Source: Bryobacteraceae bacterium (GTDB lineage: Bacteria; Acidobacteriota; Terriglobia; Bryobacterales; Bryobacteraceae). From it: DNA of 37,015 nt. The notes beneath the pieces are model-generated. The model did no database searches, was not told the DNA's origin, and saw only the letters and a program-made list of their open reading frames with translations. Positions 6,814 through 16,238 of the stretch are shown here, in pieces. Each line of letters opens with the position of its first letter. Position 1 is the stretch's first letter. The translations under genes and the position numbers were made by a program. The DNA lies in NCBI GenBank assembly GCA_030041035.1, contig JASHOO010000079.1, positions 1 through 37,015 of the forward strand, read 5' to 3'.

Positions 6814-8433
6814 TTAGGTTGAATTGCTGAAATAGCCTTTCGCCAGATCCGGCTTCAGGGCCAGGGCTTTCTGCCAGTTAGCGCGGGCTTCTTCGGGCTG
6901 ACCGAGGGCTTCGAGGGCAATACCCAGATTGAGCAGGGCTTCAGCAAATTCGGGCGAGTCGGTGATGGCTTGGCGATAAAGCTGGGCTGCTTGATCGTAC
7001 TGGCCGGATTTCTGGCGCAGCAACGCGGCGTTGTAGAGGAACTCGGGAGCCCGTTCGCCGCTCTCGATCAGCTTGATATGCAGGTCGAGGGCTTCGTCAT
7101 TGCGGCCGCGTTCGAGGGCGATGGCAGCCAGGGCACGAGAAGCCTCCGTGAATTCCGGCTTCACCGCCAGGCAACGCTGGAACGCATCCTGTGCGGCGTC
7201 GAGTTCTCCCAATTTCCAATAGGCAATTCCGGCGTTCAGCAGGGCTTCCGGCCAGTCCTTGCGCTTCCACAGGCAGGCATCGAAGGCTTCGGAGGCGCCG
7301 CGGAAATCGCCCAGTTCCAGGCGCAGGCAACCCAGGCGAAAGCGGGCGTCTTCAGCCTCGGGCGAGCGATCGAGCAAGCGCGTGTACAGCTTTTCCGCTT
7401 CGGCCGCATTTTCGTCCTGCTCGAGAGCGAGCGCCAGGTTCCAGAGTGCGGTGGTGGAATCGGGATTGAGCTCGAGCGCGCGCCGGTAAGACTCGCGGGC
7501 CTTAGCACGATCGCCCCCTTCCTGATAAGCAACCCCCATGTTGAGCTGCAATTCGGCATCGTTCGGGCGCAATCGCAAAGCCTCGCCATAGGCCTTGGCA
7601 GCCTCGGGACGGCCGGCTTTTTCGAGCGCTACGCCGAGGTTGAACCAGCCCTCGAAGGCATCGGGCGCGACCTTAACCAGTGCCGCGCAGTGCGCCGCCG
7701 CCTTTTCGTAGTCCTGAACGGCAAAGGCCGCTGCGGCCAGCCCTTCATGCGCCACGCGGGAGTCCGGCCGGATTTTCAGGAGTTGCTCCGCACGATGCGC
7801 GGCACCGGCGTGGTCCTTCAATTCCAGGTGGGCGGCAATGGCGTTGGAGAGCGCCTCTTCCGACCGTGGATTCTGTTCGAGGACGCGATTGTAAAGTTCG
7901 GCAGCCTCGGCGAATTTTTTCAGAAGCTGGAGCGCCACGGCTTTTCCAAACAGAATCGGCTCAAGCCGCGCAGTCTCGAGATTCGGCATGAGCCGGAGGC
8001 AGCGCTCATAAGCTTCGAGAGCCGGGCGGGCGGCGCCCATATGCAGCCGGCTCAGGCCCAGGCCCAGGTGTGCCTCGTAACGGTTGGGATCCGCGGCCAG
8101 AGCTTTTTCAAACAGCGCCCCTGCCTCGTCCCATTTACCCAATGCTTGTAGTGCGGCAGCCAGATTGAACCATGCAGCGCCATTGGAAGGGTCAAGCGCC
8201 ACCAACTTCCGGTAAGCCTCAGCCGACGATTCAAATTGCTTACGCTCGTAATGCAGGTATCCGGCGGCGGCGTAAAGTTCGGCGTGCTGCTCACCCGCCG
8301 TGAGTGCCTGCTCGATCTGCTCCAGAGCCTCTTGCGGCTTGCCTGCCAGATGCAGGGCCACGGCGCGTCCATAGAGTTCACTCGCCGCAGCCTTGGGTGG
8401 CTCGGCAGGTTTGGCAGTTCCCTTCGACTTCAC
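6814..8433 (-). CDS. cytosolic tetratricopeptide repeat protein
   Basis: Protein of 539 aa made almost entirely of TPR units, about 14 of them, recognisable by recurring phrases such as AAWFNLAAALQALGKWDEA, FEGWFNLGVALEKAG and AEALLNLGIALEALGQPEEA with a 34-residue period. There is a short charged N-terminus (KSKGTAKPAEPPK) and no signal peptide or membrane segment, so it probably acts as a cytoplasmic protein-protein scaffold. The start is GTG 8433; no in-frame ATG precedes it and the Shine-Dalgarno is weak. It lies 56 bp downstream of the zinc-finger/LamG-like gene on the same strand, possibly co-transcribed. No catalytic domain is visible and no specific partner can be named. Confidence 0.8.
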   Translation of the reverse strand: MKSKGTAKPAEPPKAAASELYGRAVALHLAGKPQEALEQIEQALTAGEQHAELYAAAGYLHYERKQFESSAEAYRKLVALDPSNGAAWFNLAAALQALGKWDEAGALFEKALAADPNRYEAHLGLGLSRLHMGAARPALEAYERCLRLMPNLETARLEPILFGKAVALQLLKKFAEAAELYNRVLEQNPRSEEALSNAIAAHLELKDHAGAAHRAEQLLKIRPDSRVAHEGLAAAAFAVQDYEKAAAHCAALVKVAPDAFEGWFNLGVALEKAGRPEAAKAYGEALRLRPNDAELQLNMGVAYQEGGDRAKARESYRRALELNPDSTTALWNLALALEQDENAAEAEKLYTRLLDRSPEAEDARFRLGCLRLELGDFRGASEAFDACLWKRKDWPEALLNAGIAYWKLGELDAAQDAFQRCLAVKPEFTEASRALAAIALERGRNDEALDLHIKLIESGERAPEFLYNAALLRQKSGQYDQAAQLYRQAITDSPEFAEALLNLGIALEALGQPEEARANWQKALALKPDLAKGYFSNST

Positions 8434-8489
8434 CGAATACGGTCCCCATGCAGACTATCGGCAGTTTGCGAAGAACAAATCAGGGTGCT

Positions 8490-10526
8490 TCAGTTGTGCT
8501 TTCCGGGAACGAGATAGGCACAGATGCGGCCCCATGCATCATCCTGGTAGGCCACATCTACCCAACGAATGTAAGCCGTTTCACCGGGATCGGCAAAGAA
8601 TCCGAAACCGCCGCGGGCGAGCGACGTGTCGCTCCAGGTATCGATGACGTGGCCGTCTAGATACGTTGTGAACTGATCGCCGCGAATTTCCTGCCGCACA
8701 CGGAACATGGACTTGGCGGTTGCGGTTATTGGCAGAGGCAATTGGATACGCAACCGCTCGCGGCCATCGATCACCGCATATCGAACGATCGAGTAGGCAG
8801 TAACCGCGTCACGCTTGGATTCGACCAGTTTGCATGCATAGTAGTTCCGCGCGTCAGTCGCACGAAAGACCCAAGCGACGGCTTTCCTGTCGATCTCAGC
8901 CAGAAACTCGAGGTGGTAATCAGACAGTGGCGCCGAGTCCGCGAGCAGCGCCAAGCGGCCAGGGCGGGCGAAGCCGGTCGCATCGTAAGTCCAGGTATTG
9001 GACCAGCCCGGCGGACCGGTCCATTGGCTCAGGCCGGCGCGGAAATCGTCCTGGATGTCGATGGCGGCACGCCGTTGGATGTGCGCCACCAGTTCGGTGT
9101 TGGCCTTCTGCATGGCAGGGGAGGATTTCAAGTAGACGTAGCTTGAAAGCGCGAGTGCGGCCAACACAACAACTGCAGCGACTTGGCGGACCCAAAGGGG
9201 GACGGCCGACCAACGCGCGGTGAGCTTTTTCCAGAGGCTGGGAAGCGGCTCCGGTTCGCGAGGCAGGCTCAATGCGACGGGCAACGGGTCCTCAAAACGA
9301 GGCCGGACCGGGATGACCCGCGCGTGCGGCCCCAGGCGCACGCGGAATTTCCAGACCAGCGTCCCGGCACTGTTCCGCACCGGCGCCGGAGCCGCTTTGG
9401 GCGGGGGTACCTTCACGGGCACGGGTGGACCGAAGCCCAGCGCGGGCGCAGGACGGCCAAAGCACCGCGGACCGATCTGCGGCTGCGGGGGCGATACCAA
9501 ACAGCGCCGTGTGCCGGACATCGAGGCTAGCGGGCGACGGCGCGCACGCGGTGCGGAGGCAGGCATCCAAGGGCAGGCAGTAAAACCAGGGGTAACTGGC
9601 GCGAGGGCGATGTTGGGACCGCTCAAAACTTCCACAGGAGTTCGGCATGTGGAACGCGGCGCCTTCCAAGCCGGCGCGGCGGGCCCCCGGACCCGCGGCA
9701 GGACAGCCACAGGCCCCGCGAAACCGAAGATCTTGGGGGTGTGCGGTGCCAGGGCAGCCGCGGGCATGCCCAGTGAACTTCGGGGGAATGGCCAAGGGCT
9801 CGCAGGGTTCTCTTGCATGGGTGAGGTCAGTGCGAAGGCGCTAACTGCCGGCCGGCTGGTGGGCGCCAAAGTCAGCCTTACTGTGCCCGGTTTGACATCC
9901 GGTTGCACGAGAGTGGGGATGGAACAGAACCGAACAACGGCCGGACTTGAGGCTACCTGGTGCGCGGCGCCCGCCGAGACAGGCTTGAGAGAGACGAAAT
10001 CGGCGGTGGGCCGCTGGGATGGGGCTTGTTTCGTGACCTCGATCCAGAGCGGTTGAGCAGCCCATTCGCGCAATATGGGTTGCTCCATGGCGAACGATGC
10101 CGGATTCATCAGGACGGATCTGGCGTGTGAAGCTGCTGCCTGAGCTCTGCATACAGTATGGGCAGCGGGGGAAAGCGGAACAGCAGGCGCCGACAAGCAG
10201 GCAGCCGCCGGCAACACGGTATACCAGAGCGGGGACACCGGCTGCGCGTTCGAGCGTGGAACACCACTGCGGCATTGGGGCGTCACAAGCTCCCGCCGGA
10301 AATCCGCCAGCACCGGGATGGGCTGCGGGTTGGCAGGAGCGGCGGGCCGTGGGTCGGGTGGGGCTGAATCTGGCTCGGATCGGCGCGGCTTGTTCTGGCG
10401 TAGGAAGTCTACGGCAAGTTCTTCCTGCTTTTTCTGGTAAGCTTTCCGGTGCGCCGCTGAGCAGAACTCCTCATCTTGCAGCTTGCGCAAGGCGCTGATT
10501 TTCTTGCCGCAGTGGAGACACTCCAT
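8490..10526 (-). CDS. zinc-finger / proline-rich / membrane / LamG-like protein
   Basis: Protein of 678 aa with unusual layout. Residues 1-30 form a small treble-clef-like zinc site (CLHCGKK, then EEFCSAAHRKAY). About residues 45-440 are low-complexity, rich in Pro and Ala. One transmembrane helix (VRQVAAVVVLAALALSSYVY) lies near residue 460. The C-terminal ~190 residues look like a LamG/DUF1080-type beta-sandwich (DDFRAGLSQW, LEFLAEI, VAWVFRATDARNYYACKL, TYLDGHVIDTW, GGFGFF). Topology would place the zinc finger and Pro-rich part in the cytosol and the lectin-like domain outside. Proteins of this design occur in Solibacter-type acidobacteria. Function is unknown; carbohydrate binding or envelope sensing is a guess. 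ATG 10526 begins directly at the zinc site. Confidence 0.75.
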   Translation of the reverse strand: MECLHCGKKISALRKLQDEEFCSAAHRKAYQKKQEELAVDFLRQNKPRRSEPDSAPPDPRPAAPANPQPIPVLADFRRELVTPQCRSGVPRSNAQPVSPLWYTVLPAAACLSAPAVPLSPAAHTVCRAQAAASHARSVLMNPASFAMEQPILREWAAQPLWIEVTKQAPSQRPTADFVSLKPVSAGAAHQVASSPAVVRFCSIPTLVQPDVKPGTVRLTLAPTSRPAVSAFALTSPMQENPASPWPFPRSSLGMPAAALAPHTPKIFGFAGPVAVLPRVRGPAAPAWKAPRSTCRTPVEVLSGPNIALAPVTPGFTACPWMPASAPRARRRPLASMSGTRRCLVSPPQPQIGPRCFGRPAPALGFGPPVPVKVPPPKAAPAPVRNSAGTLVWKFRVRLGPHARVIPVRPRFEDPLPVALSLPREPEPLPSLWKKLTARWSAVPLWVRQVAAVVVLAALALSSYVYLKSSPAMQKANTELVAHIQRRAAIDIQDDFRAGLSQWTGPPGWSNTWTYDATGFARPGRLALLADSAPLSDYHLEFLAEIDRKAVAWVFRATDARNYYACKLVESKRDAVTAYSIVRYAVIDGRERLRIQLPLPITATAKSMFRVRQEIRGDQFTTYLDGHVIDTWSDTSLARGGFGFFADPGETAYIRWVDVAYQDDAWGRICAYLVPGKHN

Positions 10527-10621
10527 GCCGGTTATGGGATCGGATGAATGGCAGCCAGTGACGACGCAGGGAATGACCTACTTGGCTAAAGAGAAAGCCT
10601 TAACGATTCGGCCCTGGGAGC

Positions 10622-12250
10622 CTATAAGTCGTCGATACTGAGCTTCACATCCGCGTTCTTCCAAGCAGCCCGGAATTCTAGTTCGGTTTGTTTGGCCTCG
10701 ACCTTTTTTCCTTCGGACTTCAAGCATTGCCAAAGTCCGAACAAGGCACGGCCGCTGTGGGGATGACGCACGAGTTCCTCACGGAAAACCTTCTCGGCGT
10801 CGTCATATTCGTTGGCGATCATGTAGACCCGGCCGAGGGATTCGCGGGGGGGAATATACCAATCGGGGGGCTCGTCGTACCGCAACCCGTCCTCGATTTG
10901 CGCGGCTTGGCGAAAGTGCTCGATAGCTGCGGGGATGGAGACGCGCGCCAGCGCGATGTGGCCCTCCAAAACGTGGGCAGCCAGGCTCAGGATGTCGCGG
11001 GAGTGGTTCATGCCGAAGGTCGCGCTCTCGGGAACATTATTTGCAGCGGCGAACAAGGCGCGCCTTTCGTAGTCGGCGTCGTAGGTCTTGCTGGTCTGGG
11101 CGAAGGCCATGCCGCGCGAGAAATGCCAGAGAGCACGCGTGGTGAGCGCGGCGGCGTCGGGCTCCGGGATTTTGAGGACTTCGTCCCATCGATGGAACCG
11201 CACGAGGACCAGCATACGGGTTGGCAGAAAAACCTCCACCGTGGGCATGTCTTTCATCAGCGGTGCGGTGTTGCCGACGACTTGTTCGGCCGCATCGTCG
11301 GCGTCGGCCGAGCGGCCTTCTATGCTGGCAGCGATGGCAAGAAAGTGCAGGTTATGGCTGTAGTACATCGCCGGATACATACCGGTGACATGGAATTTCC
11401 GGATGTATTGCCGATCCACTTCGGCGGCTTCTTCATTGGCGCGCACGGCATCTGCATAATCCCCGACGCGGATATAAATGTGCGCCGGCATATGGACGAG
11501 GTGGCCGGCGCCGGGTGCAAGCTTGGCCAGGCGGTCGGCGCTCGCCTGCGCCCGCTCGGGATGCGGCGAGGCCTCAACGGCGTGAATGTAAAAGTGATTG
11601 GCGCCGATGTGATTGGGATCGCGCTGAAGTACGGATTCGAGCGTGGCCACGATCTCTTCGGTGCCTTCCGCAGGCTTGCCATCGGCAGTCCAGAGCTCCC
11701 AGGGCCGCAGATCCATGGCGCTTTCGGCGTAAAGCACGGCGGCATCGAGATCGTTGGGATACTTCTTCACCAGCTCGCCCATAGCCGTCTTATAGAAGAG
11801 GGCGAATCGTTTGAGGTCAGGTGTGGGCTCATTGGTATACCGCGTCGCGAGAGCAGTCAAATAGTCGTGTTCTGCTTGGGTGGCGTTTGACGCCAAAGCC
11901 AGGCCGTGCTGAACGGCGTCCCAGGCGGTCTTCTCACGGCCGAGATCGGGTTCGGGATCGTTGTAATTCGGTCCGACGGCCAGCGCGATGCCCCAATAGG
12001 CCATGGCGCAATCGGGATCGAGCTCCGCGGCGCGCTGGAACGAGCGCAGAGCTTCATCGTGATTGAAAGCCCAGATCAGCGCCAGGCCCTGGTCGAAAAA
12101 TTTTTGCGCCTCGGGATTCTTGGTGGTGATGGGATGATGGACGTCGCCCAGGCCGGGCATGAGGACGGCCTGGCGGGCGGGAGCAGCGGAGTGCTCGTGC
12201 TGGGCGAAGGCGGCGAGGGGAAGGATGAAAAGCAAAGCGAAAACCTTCAT
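10622..12250 (-). CDS. secreted TPR protein
   Basis: Protein of 542 aa starting at ATG 12250, with a clear signal peptide (MKVFALLFILPLAAFAQ, cleavage after AFA). The open frame extends 57 codons upstream, but that part runs towards rarA and lacks homology. The mature protein has TPR-like helices (FFDQGLALIWAFNHDEALRS, ERAAELDPDCAMAYWGIAL) and conserved His-rich helices (HFYIHAVEASPHPERA, GHLVHMPAHIYIRVGDY) typical of a periplasmic TPR family common in soil bacteria. These histidines could bind metal, but no catalytic activity is known to me. It lies 95 bp upstream of the zinc-finger gene and 53 bp downstream of rarA on the same strand. Confidence 0.8.
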   Translation of the reverse strand: MKVFALLFILPLAAFAQHEHSAAPARQAVLMPGLGDVHHPITTKNPEAQKFFDQGLALIWAFNHDEALRSFQRAAELDPDCAMAYWGIALAVGPNYNDPEPDLGREKTAWDAVQHGLALASNATQAEHDYLTALATRYTNEPTPDLKRFALFYKTAMGELVKKYPNDLDAAVLYAESAMDLRPWELWTADGKPAEGTEEIVATLESVLQRDPNHIGANHFYIHAVEASPHPERAQASADRLAKLAPGAGHLVHMPAHIYIRVGDYADAVRANEEAAEVDRQYIRKFHVTGMYPAMYYSHNLHFLAIAASIEGRSADADDAAEQVVGNTAPLMKDMPTVEVFLPTRMLVLVRFHRWDEVLKIPEPDAAALTTRALWHFSRGMAFAQTSKTYDADYERRALFAAANNVPESATFGMNHSRDILSLAAHVLEGHIALARVSIPAAIEHFRQAAQIEDGLRYDEPPDWYIPPRESLGRVYMIANEYDDAEKVFREELVRHPHSGRALFGLWQCLKSEGKKVEAKQTELEFRAAWKNADVKLSIDDL

Positions 12251-12303
12251 GGCTTGATTGTAAGAAATGCCGCAGGTGCCCGCAGAAGACGCCTGCCCCC
12301 GCG

Positions 12304-13626
12304 CTACGGCTTCTTCCGCCGCGCTTCGCGAATCTCTTCCAGCCTCTCCGCGATGCGTTTCTCCAGGCCGCGATTGGTCGGGTAATAATAGCGGCGCCCC
12401 GCAAGCGATGGCGGCAGGCACTCCATATCCGTAAGAGCATCTTCGAACTGGTGCGCATGCTGGTAGCCTTGGCCGTAACCGAACGCCTTCATCAAACCGG
12501 TGGGTGCGTTGCGCAGATGCAGGGGGACAGGCTCGGCGATGGCGGTTGCGACATCGGCGCGTGCCACATCAAGCGCTTTATATGACGCGTCGGATTTGGG
12601 TGCGACGGCGAGATAGATCGCCGCTTGGGCGAGCGCGAGATCGCCTTCGGGGATGCCCAAGAAATGCACGGCTTGCTGCGCGGCGATGGTCTGTTCGAGC
12701 GCGCGCGGGTCGGCCAGGCCGATATCCTCGATCGCCATGCGCACGAGGCGCCGGGCGATGTAGAGGCGGTCCTCTCCTGCTTCCAGCATGCGCGCCAGCC
12801 AGTACAGGGCGGCGTCGGCGTCGCTCGAGCGCACGGATTTGTGGAGCGCCGAAATCAGATTGAAGTGCTCTTCGCCGGCTTTGTCATAAAGCAACACCTT
12901 ACGCTCCATGGCGTCTTCCACGGCCTGGCGTGTGAGTTTCTTGCCCTCTGAGATAGCCACAGCGGCTTCGAGCGTGTTGTAGGCCGCGCGGGCATCACCG
13001 TTGGAGAGCACCGCGATCTGTTCGAGCAGTTCGTCCGATGCTTCGATTTCGAGATCACCCAGGCCGCGCACCCTATCGGCAAGGGCTCGCTTGAGTAGGC
13101 CGACGATCTCCTCGGGGGTGAGTGGGCGCAGCGCGTGCACCTTCGAACGGGAAAGCAGCGCGGAGATCACTTCAAACGAGGGGTTCTCCGTTGTCGCGCC
13201 AATGAGAGTAATGTCGCCACGCTCGACGTACGGCAGAAAGGCATCCTGCTGGGCTTTGTTGAAACGGTGGATCTCGTCGATGAAAACGATGGTGCGGCGG
13301 CCCACGCTGCGCAGGCGCTCCGCATCAGCCATCATGACCTTGATTTCTTTGATGCCGCTCAAAACCGCGCTATAAGCCATGAACTCGCAATGCGTCAGGC
13401 GCGCGATGAGACGGGCGAGCGTGGTCTTCCCTACCCCGGGCGGACCCCAAAGAATGATCGAGCTGAGAATGTCGCGCTCAATCTGCACGCGCAGAGGTTT
13501 GCCTGGCCCGAGGATGTGCTCCTGGCCGACGTATTCCTCGAGCGTCTCGGGACGCATACGATCGGCGAGCGGGCGTTGTTTATCAATGTGGGCGGGCGAA
13601 GGCGGCGACGTGTCGAACAGGCTCAC
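12304..13626 (-). CDS. rarA: replication-associated recombination protein A (AAA+ ATPase)
   Basis: Protein of 440 aa, the usual length for RarA/MgsA. It acts at stalled replication forks and interacts with single-strand-binding protein. Visible motifs: Walker A GPPGVGKTT (61-69), Walker B VFIDEIHRF (about 114-122), sensor 1 GATTENPSFE (143-152), then the conserved C-terminal MgsA domain including GEDRLYIARRLVRMAIEDIG and GYGQGYQHAHQF. The start is GTG 13626, overlapping the stop of the RNA methyltransferase gene as GTGA, so translation is probably coupled. GTG is at the usual distance before the DRMRPETLEEYVGQEH region. Confidence 0.95.
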   Translation of the reverse strand: MSLFDTSPPSPAHIDKQRPLADRMRPETLEEYVGQEHILGPGKPLRVQIERDILSSIILWGPPGVGKTTLARLIARLTHCEFMAYSAVLSGIKEIKVMMADAERLRSVGRRTIVFIDEIHRFNKAQQDAFLPYVERGDITLIGATTENPSFEVISALLSRSKVHALRPLTPEEIVGLLKRALADRVRGLGDLEIEASDELLEQIAVLSNGDARAAYNTLEAAVAISEGKKLTRQAVEDAMERKVLLYDKAGEEHFNLISALHKSVRSSDADAALYWLARMLEAGEDRLYIARRLVRMAIEDIGLADPRALEQTIAAQQAVHFLGIPEGDLALAQAAIYLAVAPKSDASYKALDVARADVATAIAEPVPLHLRNAPTGLMKAFGYGQGYQHAHQFEDALTDMECLPPSLAGRRYYYPTNRGLEKRIAERLEEIREARRKKP

Positions 13627-14429
13627 GGCTTGAGCGACCTCTGACGGCGCGCTTCATATAGGATGACAGACGCGGCCATGGCGGCGTTGAGCGACTCGAC
13701 GCCGACAGTAGGGATGGCAAGATCGATAGCGCCGGCGTGCAGCTTTTCGCTCACCCCACGGCCTTCGCTTCCGATGATCACCGCGCACTTGCGCGTGAGG
13801 TCGGCGTGGACCAGCGATTTCACGTGATTTGCGTTCGAAAATGGCACGCCGGCATAAACATCGAGTTTGTTCTGTTTCAATGCCGCCCGAGTTAGTTCGG
13901 CGTCGAGCGAGTGCGCAAAGGGCACTCGGAACAATGACCCGGCCGAAGCCCGCAGCGTTTTCGGGTTGTAGGGGCTGGCGGTGCCTTTGAGAAACAAAAC
14001 GCCGGTGGCGCCAAAGGCCTCGGCGGCGCGAACGATGGTGCCTGCGTTGCCGGGGTCCTGGACGCCATCGAGCGCCACAACCAGGCTGCGGCCGCGAAAC
14101 AGTTGAGCGAGTTCCCACGAGGGTGGAGCAATCAGCGCGATGATGCCCTGGCTGGCCTCGGTGCCGGCAAGGCTCTGGAACAGCGCGTCGGGCAACACAG
14201 CGACGCGGATGCTGGCGAGACGGCGAACATGCGCTTCCGCTGCGGACTCGACCGACCGCGCCGCCAGCACGACCTTGACCCCGCAATCACCCCGCAGAGC
14301 CTCTTCGAGCAGATGAAAACTCTCCGCCACCCACAGGCCGTCGTCGGTCAGGCCGCCACGAGCGATGGCACGGCGTACGCTCTTGATTAGAGGGTTAGCA
14401 ACGCTCGAAATTACCTCCGGTCGCGCCAT
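13623..14429 (-). CDS. SpoU/TrmH-family RNA 2'-O-methyltransferase
   Basis: Protein of 268 aa with an N-terminal substrate-binding domain (SSVANPLIKSVRRA, WVAESFHLLEEAL) and the C-terminal trefoil-knot SPOUT domain. Three family motifs are present: DPGNAGTIVRAAEAFG (Asn and Arg of motif 1), IIGSEGRGVS (motif 2, S-adenosylmethionine loop) and IPTVGVESLNAAMAASVILYE (motif 3). Length and N-domain fit the RlmB/TsnR-like group that methylates 23S rRNA ribose, but the exact nucleotide cannot be read from sequence. ATG 14429 has AAGGA about 5 nt upstream. It is the first gene of the GTGA-coupled pair with rarA and is divergent from the DUF218 gene. Confidence 0.9.
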   Translation of the reverse strand: MARPEVISSVANPLIKSVRRAIARGGLTDDGLWVAESFHLLEEALRGDCGVKVVLAARSVESAAEAHVRRLASIRVAVLPDALFQSLAGTEASQGIIALIAPPSWELAQLFRGRSLVVALDGVQDPGNAGTIVRAAEAFGATGVLFLKGTASPYNPKTLRASAGSLFRVPFAHSLDAELTRAALKQNKLDVYAGVPFSNANHVKSLVHADLTRKCAVIIGSEGRGVSEKLHAGAIDLAIPTVGVESLNAAMAASVILYEARRQRSLKP

Positions 14430-14466
14430 GCGTTTCCTTTACAATGTTCAAATCAGAATAACGCAT

Positions 14467-15054
14467 ATGAAATGGGCCGCCGCAACTGCGGGCGCGATGG
14501 TGCTACTCGCGCTGGCTGCGGAAGTGGCTCATGTGGCCGAACGGATCGCGACGCAATCCACGGTGGATGAAGCGCAGCCGGCCGATATCATCGTGGTTCT
14601 GGGCGCGGCCGAATATCGCGGCAAGCCGTCGCCCGTACTGCGGGCGCGGCTGGATCACGCACTGACGCTCTACCAGAAGGGTCTGGCGCCTAGAATTCTG
14701 ACCACCGGCGGAGCGGGCGGCGATCCCGTCTATACGGAAGGTGACGTCGGCCGCTCGTACCTGGTGAGCCGAGGCGTGCCTTCGGAAGCCATCGTGGTGG
14801 ATGCCGAAGGTACTAGCACCGCCTACGCGACCGCGTCATCAGCCGAGATCATGCGGCGCATGGGGTTGAAGTCGTGCATCGTGGTGAGTGACGGGTATCA
14901 TATCTTTCGGGCCAAGCGCATGCTGCAATCGAGTGGGGTGAAGGTATATGGCTCGCCGCGCTCGCTGCACGCGCCAGACGACTGGCGCGAGCGCTGGCTG
15001 TACGTGCGGCAGGCGATCGGATATCTGCTGTGGAGAGTGGGGGTGCCAGTGTGA
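14467..15054 (+). CDS. YdcF/SanA-type DUF218 membrane protein
   Basis: Protein of 195 aa from ATG 14467. It has an N-terminal hydrophobic anchor (AAATAGAMVLLALAAEVAHV) and a DUF218 domain: ADIIVVLGAAEYRGKPSP, RLDHALTLYQKGLAPRILTTGG, a central STAYATASSAEIMRRMG segment and VVSDGYHIFRAKRML. Relatives such as SanA and ElyC act in envelope or peptidoglycan-related processes, with the domain usually periplasmic. In-frame starts at 14365 and 14428 exist, but they run into the divergent methyltransferase gene, and 14467 leaves a normal anchor. Its TGA overlaps the GTG of the next gene (GTGA), so the two are co-translated. Confidence 0.8.
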   Translation: MKWAAATAGAMVLLALAAEVAHVAERIATQSTVDEAQPADIIVVLGAAEYRGKPSPVLRARLDHALTLYQKGLAPRILTTGGAGGDPVYTEGDVGRSYLVSRGVPSEAIVVDAEGTSTAYATASSAEIMRRMGLKSCIVVSDGYHIFRAKRMLQSSGVKVYGSPRSLHAPDDWRERWLYVRQAIGYLLWRVGVPV

Positions 15055-16127
15055 AGACGGGAAATTTAAGATTTGGGATGTGGAGTTTGGCCCTGAGAGC
15101 GATGGCCGTTGTCGGTACGCTGGCTCAGACTAGTGTAGCGGCGGAGTTGAATATCCAGACCACTGCCGATCAGCCGCCGCGCAAGGTGATCGTCGGCACG
15201 TCCATGCAAGCCTTTTGGGAGACGTATCCCGGGCTAACGAAACGGCTCGAACAGCTCACCGGCCTGGTGGATCAGATGGCTGCCGAGGCACAGAAGAAAT
15301 ACGGGCGCGGGCTGGACCTCGCAGTTCTACCGGAGACCGCCGTAACTGGCGAAGCCACGAGCAACGTCATGAGTGACGCCGTTCCGCTCCAAGGGCCCCT
15401 GCGCGAAACATTCGCGCGGAATGCGCGCGAGCACCACTGTTACATTGTGGTTCCTACTTATCTGCTCGAAGACAAAGAAAGGAAATTGTGCTCCAACGCA
15501 GCCATTCTATTCGGGCGACAAGGTGAGGTAGTAGGTATCTACCGCAAGATTCACCTGGCAGTGCACACCGGCAGCGACTCGCTCGAAGGCGGCACTACGC
15601 CCGGCAAGGATGCGCCGGTATTTGCCTGCGATTTCGGCAGGCTTGGAATGCAGATCTGCTTCGACATCGAGTATGACTACGGGTGGCGGGAACTGGCGCG
15701 CAACGGTGCGGAGCTCGTGGCGTGGCCGACGCAATCCCCGCAGACGGCGCGACCCGCCGCGCGGGCCCTCGAGAACCGCTACTACATCGTTTCCAGCACA
15801 TGGCGCAACAACGCCGCCATTTTTGAGCCAACAGGGAGGATTGCGGCACAGATTCACGAGCCGGCACATATTCTCGTCGAGCAGCTCGACCTCAGCTACG
15901 CCATTCTGCCCTGGAGCCCCCAGTTGCATAACGGAGCGGCGCTGCGCGAGAAGTATGGTGATCGAGTGGGCTTCCACTACTATGAAGACGAAGACCGCGG
16001 GATTTTCTGGTCAAACGATCCCCACACCACCATCGGCGACATGATGCGCTCGTTCGGGTTGAGCGAGCAGTACCTGGAATTGCGGCGCATCCAGAAGTTG
16101 TTGCTGAAGGCGGGAGCGCCCGAGTAG
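15051..16127 (+). CDS. secreted carbon-nitrogen hydrolase (nitrilase superfamily)
   Basis: Protein of 358 aa from GTG 15051 (GTGA overlap with the previous gene). A signal-peptide-like N-terminus (WSLALRAMAVVGTLAQTSVAA) precedes a complete nitrilase fold. The catalytic triad is visible: Glu95 (VLPETAVTG), Lys166 (YRKIHLAVHTG) and Cys203 (MQICFDIEYDYGWRELA). It would cleave an amide or nitrile in the periplasm. The closest recognisable style is the omega-amidase/N-carbamoylase-like group, but the substrate is not predictable. Pairing with a DUF218 envelope protein suggests a role in envelope or peptide amide metabolism (inference). Alternative starts at 15030 or 15078 would change only the signal region. 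Confidence 0.85.
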   Translation: MKTGNLRFGMWSLALRAMAVVGTLAQTSVAAELNIQTTADQPPRKVIVGTSMQAFWETYPGLTKRLEQLTGLVDQMAAEAQKKYGRGLDLAVLPETAVTGEATSNVMSDAVPLQGPLRETFARNAREHHCYIVVPTYLLEDKERKLCSNAAILFGRQGEVVGIYRKIHLAVHTGSDSLEGGTTPGKDAPVFACDFGRLGMQICFDIEYDYGWRELARNGAELVAWPTQSPQTARPAARALENRYYIVSSTWRNNAAIFEPTGRIAAQIHEPAHILVEQLDLSYAILPWSPQLHNGAALREKYGDRVGFHYYEDEDRGIFWSNDPHTTIGDMMRSFGLSEQYLELRRIQKLLLKAGAPE

Positions 16128-16238
16128 CGAATGTTTACCTTGATTAACTGACCTGTTCAGAGTGGACTGAAAACCGATTCTCGCCGTCCGCGCCCTGTGC
16201 TACTGTAAGAACCAAGACACCTGGAGGACTGGAAGTCA

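Noticed and set aside
8834-10056. Long plus-strand ORFs opposite the zinc-finger/LamG-like gene
   Set aside because: High GC produces long antisense frames here. They lack ribosome sites and family motifs, whereas the minus strand has a coherent domain order.
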